This document shows positions 53,527-64,000 of a stretch of 64,000 nucleotides of DNA, piece by piece; the first letter of the stretch is position 1; each line of letters opens with the position of its first letter. The notes below the pieces were generated by a model. That model had not been told where the DNA came from. It was given only the letters and a program-made list of their open reading frames with translations, and did no database searches. The translations under genes and the position numbers were made by a program. This DNA comes from Hericium rajendrae (taxonomy: Eukaryota; Basidiomycota; Agaricomycetes; Russulales; Hericiaceae): the NCBI GenBank assembly GCA_033439255.1, contig CM065881.1, forward strand, positions 1,798,001 through 1,862,000. The letters run 5' to 3'.

Positions 53527-55588
53527 TACGATTCCTTAGAATCGTTTACTCTATACCGGCTTTTCCTATCGAAAACGACACCAAAACGATGACCATCCCC
53601 ATTTGGCAGTTGGCTTATATAATCACAAGTCAACAATCTGACGAGTTTGCAGGTTCAATTCCAGTTCAACCTTGAATTCTTTTCTTTCATTTTACAATCA
53701 ACATATCTCACTGTTACTGTTCACAATCATTATATAGAACATTTATATCTCATTATGATTTCTTGGAATCATTTACTCTAACTAATTTCTCATATAAAGT
53801 GAGGTTATAAGTTTGATTCTGCCAATTGCCATTCTTATAATTTTGGATATTTCTTAGAGATGTTCAGTCTTTCAAATCTAACTAAATCATTGTTAGACTA
53901 TATGCATATTTAAATCAATGCTAGTCATATTAGGACCAGAAGTTCTCAGTATGAAAAAGTGCAAACTTGTTACAAGATAGTGAATAAATGTACTTCATAG
54001 TAAAGTCTGTATCTTTTTATTGATGTAAGTGAGTGTGATATATGGTAATATAATGAGAGCAAATTTTACCTCCTCAGAACATCTGTTTTCATAACAATAG
54101 GTCCAGAAATGACTGAGATATGAGCAAATCACTTCAAAAGATATCCTTGAGAAGGAGATCATAGTGATTGCATTGTAGTGGAGCAATGAGTGGTGCTATA
54201 TACACGCTAAAGATACCGTTGGAAAGGTCTGATTTGCACCTTTCCAACGGCATATTATATAAGACGATCGGATAAGTATTGAGAAAACGCGGTAGCGATT
54301 ACTGAAGGGTTGGTATTAGAGGTAGGGGCAAACTTGTTGAGGCCATATCTTTTTATCGACTCATCCAATTGTAGTGTACCTAGTGTTGTTGAAAAGGCAT
54401 AATGGAGATCTTTCTGACGCAATCAAGGGACCGATGATATCTCCAGTACTTAAGGAGGTACACTCGAATTATCACAAAACCTCCTATTTGCCTATTTTCA
54501 AGGTCTTACATAATCCGCAGCACGGGCAAAATGACATACTCCCATCCCATGACATCATGAGGGGGACGGGAGTACGTCATTTTGCCCGTGCTGCGGATTA
54601 CATAAGCAATTTATAAGCAGGAAAAAATCGAAAAAATCATTCAAGTCTAGGGCAAATCATCAGATCATCTGAGAATAGACACATACTGAGTAGTATAAAA
54701 AATCAGTAAAAATCGTGTTAATATGGCCATCAATAGTACTATTCAGAAACACTTGAGTTGATGTTTATAGCTGGAGAATTGACAGAGATATAGCCAACTT
54801 ACTGATTCAGACCCCTAGAAGGCAAAAATAAAATCAATCTAGACAACATACAACAGTTGACAGACCTTCAAAGGCCACACTTATGTACTTCATAAATGTA
54901 AACACAATTAATGAGAAGTCACGTGCAACAGCAAGCCTGACCGAGCTCGCTGTTGCACGTGACCATTATTTTGTCATTAGTTCAACTCTTGCTGGTAGCA
55001 AAGTTTAAAAATAAGAGATAAGTGTAAAACAATATACTTTGAAGATGGAGATCTTTGCAGTATGACAATACTAGTATATTCAATTCTCTGTTATCTTATT
55101 AATTCTGTGAGCATAACACTACAAACATCAGGAACCTCCAAAACTTTCTGATGGATCCTGCAGAGTCTGATCAACTGCAAGATCTGATTCAGCTGCAGGC
55201 TCTAATTAGAGGACAATTTTTGATCAGAGATTTTATATTTTGAAGTCAATAACTATTGGCAGATATAGTAGTCATCCAACTCTAATCATTGGATGCAACA
55301 AAGTTTTCAATATCTAAAATTTATATGAATCTGATCAGTTCTGATCAGTCTGCAAGCATTCTGCATTGATACTTTTTTGAATCTTGAGGTCAAATATTCT
55401 GCAGCTAGCTGAGAGTAGCTGATGCTGTCTGAGAGTGTCTGATGTGTCTGATGCAACTGCTGCAGATCATGCAGACACTGTCAGATGCCTCGCAGGTCAA
55501 ACAGAAAGTTTTGAAGGTTCCTGATGAAGTTAGAACAATTTAAAAGGAATCGTATTGCCGTGCAGAGCATCGGCCCTCTTCCTCCAAG
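53527..55588 (+). mobile_element. Non-autonomous Helitron, second copy of the family A/B composite with nested MITE2
   Basis: Near-identical to 6861-8923, including the family A head, the internal family B head (near 53753), hairpins 1 and 2, and MITE2 at 55126-55526 with AA duplicates. It ends CCTCCAAG before T. The composite therefore moved, or was duplicated, as one unit after MITE2 entered it. Confidence 0.85.
55126..55526. mobile_element. MITE2, 401-bp copy nested in a Helitron
   Basis: Same position inside its host element as the copy at 8461-8861. AA duplicated at 55124-55125 and 55527-55528. Confidence 0.92.
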
Positions 55589-55671
55589 TTCTGTGAGAAT
55601 AACACTACAAAGTTAGAACAATTCAAAAGGAATTGTATTGTCATGCAGAGCATCGGCCCTCTTGCCCCAAG
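55589..55671 (+). mobile_element. Tail of an older family B Helitron
   Basis: 83 bp reading TTCTGTGAGAATAACACTAC through the 3' stem-loop to GCCCCAAG before T. It is a partial second 3' end directly after the first, as left when one Helitron inserts between two T residues near the 3' end of another. Confidence 0.75.
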
Positions 55672-57193
55672 TAAAAGAAGACATTAGTATTAGAACATAA
55701 CAAAGATAACATATCAGAGCTTACCTTACTAACAAAAAAGCAAAAACTTACAATACAATTTGCAAACATCAATATAAGACATAACAGAGCTTACCAAGTA
55801 TTTATACGAAAGTACTGTAACCAGTAATGAAGGCATTAGCATAAGACAAAAGACAAAGGATAAAAACTTACCTTAATATAAGTAGCAGCATACAAGCAAG
55901 CATTAACAATGAGCAAGTAAGTATCAATGACAAGTGAGGAAGGAGTGCTGATGAAATGATGATGTGGCAAAGGATTGTGAGGGTTAAAGAGCAAGAGAGA
56001 TCATACATCGTGCAAGCCTTATATACGAATCCCAGGCAAAGCTGAGAATCATGGCTGCTGGATGTTGCCGGGTGCCACGTCAGAGACTAAGTGCTAGATT
56101 TTGATATCTTAACTTTGCTGTCCAGTAGTATACCGTATTCTTGCTAACAATGTAGCTCATTTATTGTACTTAGATACATGATACATAGTTTCTTTCTTTT
56201 TCTCATATTTCTAGCTATTTTAATTGATTTGTTGTGACTTTTTGTGCATTTAGTGACCAAAGCACTAAGTTGATACATTGAGACTTCATTTTTCTCATCT
56301 ACTCTCTCTTACTCTCTCCCACTCCTCCATGTTTCCTTCCTCCCTCTCTTTTCTTCCATGCTCTCTCAATTATCGACTTGGCCAAGGTGAATTGCAGTGG
56401 ATGAAGAGAGCTTCAAGTGAGAAAAACAAGTCCTCTTGTTATTTTTTTGTACTAATCAAGAGGGTATTGTTCGAGAATGAGTGATACTCTCAATTTTCAA
56501 CTTGGTGGAAGAGAGTCCAACCACTCAGCGGATGACTTGGAGATACCCATTGAGCCTTGCAGCCAACATAACAAGCATGCAAGATGTAAAGCTCATGAAG
56601 AAGTAAGACTTTACTGCTAGTGCTTCAAAACCAAAATTTTGATTATATAATCAGTCTTCAAAACCATAAATTTATAGGCATTTCTGTACTTATAGTATAT
56701 TATAAGAGTAGACATTGTACTAATGTTAATTGCTCATTGATTATATTATTTTCAGTATTAAAAAATATCGAAAAAGTCTGGCATGAACTGGAATTGAACT
56801 TGCAAACTCAAGAGAACTTACACTTCACCACCAAGTTTTGATTATGTAATCATCACATGATCACCACTATGGTGAAGTGCTCATATGATCACAACCATGG
56901 TACAGCTGTATCATGATGAAGTGCTGCTACATTGGAGCTCATATTAAGACTGAATCTTTCAACAGTCATTAAATGATTTGCTCACATAGTATATTGCTAT
57001 ATAGTATATATACTTATTGTATGTACTCAATGTATACAAAAAATGATTGAGCAATATAGATCACAAAGCCAAGTTTTTAATCATTTAATCAAGTCTCAGA
57101 GTGTCTTTGTCATGTAACAACTATATTTATATTATGATCTATATCTAAGCTTGTTTATCAGATTATCAATAGTAGTACTATTAGATATGAAAT
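55672..57193. other. AT-rich non-coding DNA with one tRNA-like remnant
   Basis: No convincing gene in about 1.5 kb. A reversed tRNA-like box B (complement of GCAAGTTCAATTCCAGTTC) lies near 56785-56805, probably a decayed family A head or SINE. A pyrimidine-rich stretch at 56290-56350 is low complexity. Confidence 0.45.
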
Positions 57194-58681
57194 TACGATT
57201 CCTTAGAATCGTTTACTCTAACCCGCTTTTCAACTCAAAAAAGATGACACCCAGCCAATGTAATGCCTTTTATAGTAATAATTTCTCACATCTTAAAGTA
57301 AGGTTGTAGGTTCGATTCTGGCAATTGTCATTTTTGTGGTTTTAAATGTTTCTTAGAGATATCAGTCTACTAAATAAATTCAATTAGTGTTAAACTATAT
57401 GCATATGTAAATCAATGCTAGTCTTATTAGAACTGAAAGATTTTAGTATAAGAAAGTGCAAACTTGTTGAGATAACAGATAAACATATTTAATAGGATAT
57501 TCTGCACCTCGTCATTGATGTAAGTTAGTATGGTCTATGATAATATGATAAAGGCAGATGTTACCTAGTCAGAACATTTTTTTTCATGAGAATAGGTTCA
57601 GAAATGACTGAGATATGAGCAGATCACTTCAAAAGATACCTTTGAGGAGAAGATCATAGTGATTGCATCGTAGCGGAGCAATGAGTGGTGCTATTTACAC
57701 GCTAAAGATACCATTGGAAAGGTCTGATTCGTATCTTTCCAACGGCATATTATACAAGATGATCGGATATGTATTGAGAAAACGCAGTAGCGATTACTGA
57801 AGGGTTGGTATTAGAGGTAGGGGCAAACTTGTTGAGGCCATACCTTTTTATCGACTCATCCAATTGTAATGTACCTAGCATCATTTGAAAGGTATAATAA
57901 AGGGCTTTCTGACTCAATAAAGGGACCGGCGATATCTTCAGTACTTAAGGAGGTACACTCGAATTATCACAAAACCTCCTATTTGCCTATTTTCAAGGTC
58001 TTACATAATCCGCAGCACGGGCAAAATGACATACTCCTGTCCCATGACATCATGAGGGGGACGGGAGTACGTCATTTTGCCCGTGCTGCGGATTACATAA
58101 GCAATTTATAAGCAGGAAAAAATCGAAAAAATCATTCAAGTCTAGGGGCAAATCATCAAATCATCTGAGAATAGACACATACTGAGTAGCATAAAAAATC
58201 AGTAAAAATCGTGTTAATATGGCCATCAATAGTACTATTCAGAAACACTTGAGTTGATGTTTATAGCTGGAGAATTGACAGAGATATAGCCAACTTACTG
58301 ATTCAGACCCCTAGAAGGCAAAAATAAAATCAATCTAGGCAACATACAACAGTTGACAGACTTTCAAAGGCCACACTTATGTACTTCATAAATGTAAACA
58401 CAATTTTTGAGAAGTCACGTGCAACAGTGAGCCTGACCGGGCTCGCTGTTACACGTGACCATTATTTTGTCATTAGTTCAACTCTTGCTGGTAGCAAAGT
58501 TTAAAAATAAGAGATAAGTGTAAAACAATATACTTTGAAGATAGAGATCTTTGCAGCATTACAATACTAGTATATTCAATTCTCTGTTATCTTATTAATT
58601 CTGTGAGAATAACACTACAAAGTTAGAACAATTTAAAAGGTATCGTATTGTCGTGCAGAGCATCGGCCCTCTTCCCCCAAG
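57194..58681 (+). mobile_element. Non-autonomous Helitron, family B, 1,488 bp
   Basis: TACGATTCCTTAGAATCGT after T; CCCCCAAG before T. Same length and structure as 22146-23633, with hairpin 1 at 58006-58095 and a slightly mismatched hairpin 2 near 58414. No MITE. Confidence 0.88.
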
Positions 58682-58689
58682 TAAAGTGT

Positions 58690-58847
58690 AAAGAGAGTCA
58701 GACTTGAACTGAAATTGAACTTGCAAACTTGTCAGATTGAATATGTATGATTATATAAGCCAACTGTTTAATGGGCATAGTCATCAATTGCGTGTTGTTT
58801 TTACTATGAAATGGCAGTATAGAGTAAATGATTCTAAGGAATCATAA
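58690..58847 (-). mobile_element. Family A head, reversed
   Basis: Complement of TATGATTCCTTAGAATCA ends near 58845; box B complement lies near 58715. Only the head is present. Confidence 0.6.
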
Positions 58848-58915
58848 TATATACTTGTATAATAAATACTTGTAGTATCAATGTCAGATACTGTACAGTT
58901 GAAGACAGCTAATAG

Positions 58916-59318
58916 CCAATTATGTGATCAGTAGCAGATCTTGTTTGGTTGCACAAGGTCTGATGGCTGTGCTTAGCTTATGTCAGCAGTAGTTGATGTT
59001 ACACTCTCTGCTCTTGGTTCTTTTCTTTAGATAGCTTTGAAGTCAGTGTGATACTATTAGTAGTGCACACTGACTACAAGGCTTGGACATGCCCAGTCCC
59101 CATCTACAGCGAGTTGCAGCTGAGATGTCCAATGATGGTGTAGGGCTATCACCAACTTTCTGGATCTCTTCTGATGATGTGGCATAAAGATTGCACCATG
59201 GCTCTCTCAATACCACATAAATCAAAATGAGTAAAAGCTTGTTAGAATCAGATTTAGAATAGCTTTAGGATAGTGCTATGAACAGCAAGATAACATGGCA
59301 AAATGCTGACCTATAGGA
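58916..59318 (-). mobile_element. Family A tail, reversed and truncated
   Basis: Reverse match to 18180-18580, including TGTGCACAAGGTCTG hairpin remnants and TCAGTGTGATACTA. It is cut at 59318 by a Helitron 3' end. Confidence 0.6.
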
Positions 59319-59400
59319 CTTGGGGAAAGAGGGCCAATGCTGTGCATGGCAAAACGATTCCTTTTTTTATTATTAATGAAGGTATATAAATTACCTCACA
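59319..59400 (-). mobile_element. Helitron 3' end fragment
   Basis: Complement shows AAACGATTCC-type subterminal repeat, ATGCACAGCAT stem-loop and TTTCCCCAAG end. Followed to the right by TTTTTTATT and ATTAATGAAGG as in the coding Helitron 3' region, then similarity stops. Confidence 0.65.
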
Positions 59401-60239
59401 CATAGATCAGACACACCATGCCCTGCCTCTGATGTCTTATGCATGGGCTCAGATGCTACACATGCTAGCATATGTATGGCTGATAAATGGTCATAGCTAT
59501 GCACAAGCACATCAGTTAGCACACCTGTGTAGGCATGTCATGTACCTGTACCTCATGCCTTATACTTGGCATGTAGCATTGTGCTGGGGCCAGTGCCTCG
59601 TGCATGCCTGCTACACCTCATGCCAGCCCACTGTGCCTCATGTTCACTGGCCACACCCTATGCTGGTTCACCACATCTCGATGTACCTTGTGGATGGGCC
59701 AGTGACAGCTCAGAGATAGCTACAGCTGAATGTGAGCATGTCAGTCAGCACAACCATATACACACATTGTGTGTTGCTATGTATAGGTGTGTCACTTGCC
59801 TGTACCTTTGTTGAGATCGAGGCAAATGCCCATTACCAAAGCACACTAAGTGTGATTTTCATCTTATCTCATTCCTTACCTTTAGATTAGATGTTTCAGG
59901 CCTGGAGCCCAGATCGATTATGTACACTACTGTACAGTTGCTTTCAGCCCCTCGTGCTGTTGATGTAGGCACAAGTTTGCAGGATGTTTACCTCAGTGAA
60001 TTCTTCTATCACTGAGGTATGTGATCTATGCTTCTTTCATTGATTATTAATGTACTTACTCCATGGGCAGTCCTGACTGCTCGGTATCATTCTAGGTACA
60101 TAATCAATGTAGTGAATTCTTCTATCACTGAGTCCTGACTGCTCAGTATCATTTTAGATACCTCCCATACCCTGGTTCTTCTAAGAGGTTATGGGCCCTG
60201 GTCCTGAATCAATGTTGCTCAACAACTCATTCAACCTTT
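59401..60239. other. Non-coding DNA, possible LTR of the copia relic
   Basis: 59401-59820 is TGCATG-rich like 27690-28560. 59820-60200 precedes a GGTTATGGGCCC-type phrase that in fungal copia elements lies by the primer-binding site, so the left LTR may be here. I could not match it to a right LTR inside the window. Confidence 0.4.
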
Positions 60240-61566
60240 ACACTGTCCCGAAGCTCACAGCCAATGGCTCGAACTAGGTGATGTACAAAACCTGCATTGT
60301 GACCATGATCGGAGTGAAAGGTTTGATGCACCATCTGAGAGGCACCGCCAAGGAACCAAAGGAACCATTGACATCACTCGATAAAGACAAAAAGGATGTT
60401 GGAGCAGGCCAAAGGGACACGACGCAAGCCCTGGGATAGTGGCAGGATGAGGAATGTGCTACCACATGCTATCTCTGATCTATCTCTATGCTGACTAATC
60501 CTCTGCCTCTAGCGGTGCTACCACGTGATCTATGCCTCTCAGACCCCCTGATCTCCCACTCCAATGTCAATCTGATGACCAAGCAACTGAATGATTACAA
60601 AGAAAAGTGGGACAAGTGGCTCCAACAGGAATACACCATCAAACAACAGATCTTCTTGATGATCACCAAATCACTCCTTTCATGCATGCAAGATCTTGAT
60701 CGTGCACACAAAGTATGGTCTGCCATACTTGTAATGAATACAAGGGCAAGACCAAAATGATCCAAATCAATCTCTGGTGATGGCTCCAGGAGACACGTTG
60801 TCAACTCAGCAGCGACGTTCATGAGCACTTCAATTTGTTGCTTTGCATGAAGGAAGAATTAGCAGGCATGGGGGCTAAACTAATTGACACCAATTTCACT
60901 GTCATAATTTTATCCTTGCTCCCCACTGACTACAATCCTGTCCTCTCAGCAATGCTCTCAGCTGCTTGTATCACTGGAAAGACCATCCTGCCAATGATTA
61001 TCATTTCTCACGTCGATGAGGAATTTGATCACCATGTAATCAAGGCCCAGCTCAACAAGGTTGATACAGTGCTCATCGTGGGATCCGATCCAAAGAAGCA
61101 TGGCACTAGCCAAGGCATGTGTGGCAACAGCAATGGCAGCAGCTCTGGCACGAAGAACAATGTCAAGTGCTTGAACTGCAGACACCATTTTCACAGCACC
61201 GCTGATTGCTGACAGAAAGAAGGCAGAAAGGAGGGGCAGGGATCCAATAGGAAGGACAAGAGCAGCAGGAAAGACAAGGACAGCAATGGGAAAGGTACAG
61301 CAAATGTGGCTGCCACCCTCGAGACCCATTTTGCTTTCTCAGCACTAGCTGCCATGGTTCCCGACTCGGCGCTGATGCAATGCATTGACATCAGCACCAG
61401 TCACCACTACTCCTCTTTCTGATCAGAATTCTTGAACTTCCATCAGATTGCACCTAAACCGATCATCACCGCTGACAAGCATGTCTTCTTCATGACAGGC
61501 TGCGATGATGTAATTATTACCTTCCCAAATGATGACACAGTCACCAGGATCACCCTGAAGGATGTA

Positions 61567-61976
61567 CTATACCATTTCGATCATAGGCTCATGGGGGTTG
61601 AGCTGTGACTGAGAACTTAGTAGGCTCATTTGGTCTCTTAGGCTCACAATGGGCTGTGACCCATGACCAAAATAAAATAGGCTCACTCATCCCTTATGTT
61701 TTCGGGGATTTGCAGGCTCATATGCTTGAAGACATCTCATATTATCTTGTTGTAAATGCTCAGACAGCTTGAACATGTAATGAGATGATTTTAGCCCTCC
61801 ACAAAAGTCTTGCATTACACCGAGAAAATTTTGATTTTAATTTAATTATAATCAAAATTTGGTCACAGATATCAATGAGGCTCATCAGACCTTGTGACCA
61901 GTGACAAAGTGGTGATTAGGCATAGCTCAAGGGTCCCTGTGACCTGTGACATGAGCTTACGATCAAAATGGTACAG
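61567..61976. mobile_element. TA-flanked MITE, 410 bp, inside the copia fossil
   Basis: Ends CTATACCATTTCGATCATAG and, as complement, CTGTACCATTTTGATCGTAA, with TA on both sides (61565-61566 and 61977-61978). The interior is rich in TAGGCTCA and GTGACC words. TA duplication suggests a Tc1/mariner-type mover, although the family is not recognised. Confidence 0.75.
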
Positions 61977-62246
61977 TACTGTACACGCTGAGCATAGCGT
62001 TTATCCTGATTTCAATCAGCCGTATTAACGCATTGGGCTTTTCGACAATGTTTTGTGATGGACATTGTCAGATTTGCAGTCCCACCAGACAAACCATCAC
62101 ATGCATCCTGCATGACAACAACCTCTACAAATTTACTAGTCCTGCAGATGCACTCGCACATGTGCTAGCTTCCATTGTGGCCATCGATGACCATAGTGCC
62201 AATCTCATGCTGTCCGCTGCTGACCTTCATCGCCAGCTAGGCCATA

Positions 62247-62635
62247 CTGTACCATTTCGAACGGTTCACCACCCCCTTGTGACTGTGACCGGCCTGGTGA
62301 ATATTTTCATTCGCCAGCCCCAGCATGTGACCGCGACAGACGAAAATTTTCACCAGAAGGTGTATTTCACCAGGCCAAAAGCACACCTCTAAGATGCCAA
62401 TTTGTATAATTGAAAGGGTCAATGGAACCAGTGAAGCTAGAAATGCAGATATTGTGGGCAATCCTCCATCAAATGTACTCTCAAGCACTACAGGTACCCA
62501 AACCCCCAAATCAGACCGACTGTCACACGTAAAACCAATTTGCCACCGGCCCTTGTGACACGCACCATGGGTCAAATTTCGCCTCACCACGGACCCTTGT
62601 GACGTGTGACCGGCGAACCGTTCGAAATGGTACAG
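62247..62635. mobile_element. TA-flanked MITE, 389 bp, inside the copia fossil
   Basis: CTGTACCATTTCGAACGGTT ends with exact inverted partner; TA at 62245-62246 and 62636-62637. It shares CTRTACCATTT ends with the 410-bp element but differs inside. Confidence 0.78.
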
Positions 62636-63885
62636 TATGTCAATTGATGCTGCAAAGTCTCTAATCAAGCATGGTACAATCACTGGCATTAATCTCAATG
62701 ATCTGATCCAGGAGATGGAACTCTGCCGAGCTTGTGTCCAAGCAAAAATCTGGCATGTGCCATTTCCAAAAGAATGCACGTGGCCTCGATCGACAATCTA
62801 TGGCAAACTTGTATTGTCTGATCTATTTGGCCCTGCTCACATTGCATCCCTTGTCGGACATTGGTACGCTATGACATTATTGGACGATGCAACCTATGAG
62901 GTCCTCATCTCATTCCTCCAGCACAAGAGCGAAGCTTTCGACAAATATGTAAACTACGAGAAATTTGTCCAAGTTCATTGGGGGGTCTCTGTAATACAGA
63001 CTTTCTGTTCTGACTGAGGTGGCAAGTACATCAGCCTCACATTCGAAGATCATCTTGTGAAGCAAGGCACACATCATGAAAAGACAGTCCATGACTCATC
63101 TTCACAGAATGGTGCTGCAGAACATTTTTTTCTGCATGAGCGTCACATGCACGCTCGCAATGCTATTGGCCGTGGGACTCCCTAAATTCCTCTGGGCCAC
63201 TGTGATGCAACATGCCATGTGGCTTTGGAACTGCACCAGGGGAAAGATCACTGGCAACCAAACCCGATATGAATGGGCATTCAGCAAGAAACCAGACCTG
63301 TTGGACCTGCATGAATGGGAATGCCCCATCTGGGTCTGCATTGAGAACTGACAGAAGCTTGATGAATGTGCTAACAAAGGCAAGTTCGTCAGCTACAGCA
63401 GCAAGAGCAAAGGAATATTAGTATATTGGCCCTGCAAGCACTCGATCACTGTCAAGTGCAATGTCATTTGGGATGACGCTGCACTGCTGCCGATGACTGA
63501 CATGCCCGCGGATGATTAGCTAATTGAACTTTTTGATGATCGTGCTCCAGAGGAGTGGGTTGTCATTGACGGGGACGATGCTGCACTGAGAGATACCCCT
63601 ATGACAGACCATACTGTCCCTGAGGCTGACCAACTGCCTCCAGACCACATGTCGCCAACCATCGCAGAGCAAGCCCTACACGACGTGTCAGCTGACACTC
63701 TGCCTAATGTGATGAATGTGCCTGCAACTTGCCAGAGTGAGCGCCCACCCACGATAGGACATGCCACCGCACTACAGATCTCATTGCCAGTGCGTACGCA
63801 CAGTGAACCACCAACTGTGCTGGATGCATCTCGAGCACAGTGCATATTGTACCTTCTTGCATCTGAGAAATTTAACAGTGATATA

Positions 63886-64000
63886 TAGCACTATGTAGCC
63901 TATATAGCTCTGATAGGGCCATAGCAGTCTCCTTTTCTACATAGCACTCTATAGCAGCAAGACAATCTATATAAAGCTATCATAGCACTCTATAGTAGTA
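63886..64000. repeat. TATAGC-rich element, continuing past the window
   Basis: TATAGCACTATGTAGCC and repeated CATAGCACTCTATAG words replace the copia sequence abruptly after 63885. Related in composition and phrase to 26455-26856. Confidence 0.55.

Larger units (their letters stand above)
60240..63885 (+). mobile_element. Ty1/copia LTR retrotransposon fossil, broken
   Basis: Rightward remnants in copia order: a Gag-type region (60490-61200) with a CCHC zinc knuckle (CLNCRHHFHSTADC), a protease-like region, a GAG-pre-integrase-like region, an integrase core (about 62800-63350) and a linker with low-complexity sequence to about 63880. Reverse transcriptase and RNase H are not in the window. 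The element is clearly dead, with several breaks plus two MITE insertions (61567-61976 and 62247-62635). It is interrupted at its right by TATAGC-rich DNA. The age cannot be estimated without both LTRs. Confidence 0.8.

Noticed and set aside
59820-60200. Definite left LTR of the copia fossil
   Set aside because: No second copy is in the window to compare with, so the LTR call is only a possibility.

Overview
The window looks like transposon-rich accessory DNA from a filamentous basidiomycete, probably an agaricomycete. The evidence is the combination of a KDZ transposase with a CxC2 cysteine cluster, a Plavaka transposase, hAT and Helitron coding regions, a Ty1/copia relic, short GT-AG introns of about 50-60 bp, and lineage-specific hypothetical proteins of agaricomycete style. 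I cannot name the species. No rRNA gene, ordinary tRNA gene, CRISPR array or bacterial feature was seen.

Layout. 1-6570: a leftward Ser/Pro-rich hypothetical gene, a rightward gene ending in an RNase H1 N-terminal-like (Cauli_VI) domain, and a rightward KDZ transposase. All three are hit by the same small TIR element (here MITE1). 6861-8923: a nested non-autonomous Helitron carrying a second small TIR element (MITE2). 8928-16474: a near-complete leftward Helitron encoding DUF6570, Rep and Pif1-like helicase domains plus an unusual C-terminal USP-like cysteine peptidase. 16513-18583: a long Helitron-headed non-autonomous element (family A). 18840-21590: a broken hAT element. 22146-23633: a non-autonomous Helitron (family B). 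23709-26430: remnants of two leftward hypothetical genes. 26865-28705: a non-autonomous element with an 8-bp target duplication. 28900-31312: reversed family A copies with a PIF/Harbinger-like MITE. 31313-33168: the 3' part of a second Helitron. 33172-34180: a gene fragment.

34747-43621 is an 8.9-kb Plavaka transposon bounded by terminal inverted repeats and a TA target duplication, inserted in a local tandem repeat whose other units show the empty site. It holds a two-exon transposase and a long opposite-strand companion gene with a 27-residue coding repeat. 44431-51123 holds three accessory genes; the last carries a 2-oxoglutarate/Fe(II) dioxygenase signature whose spacing resembles the TET/JBP family. 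52016-53275 is a GC-rich array of tandem hairpins. 53527-58681 holds more Helitron copies. 60240-63885 is a copia fossil with two TA-flanked MITEs.

How it fits together: the three MITE families share the outer terminal pattern and the 2-bp duplications of the Plavaka element, so Plavaka-type transposase is the probable mover of all of them. The Helitron proteins probably moved the 1.5-2.1-kb elements that share their ends. The most interesting points are the candidate TET/JBP-like dioxygenase beside KDZ and Plavaka elements, the peptidase-tailed Helitron, the recurrent HQEG-stop tail donated by MITE1 to four genes, and the hairpin array.
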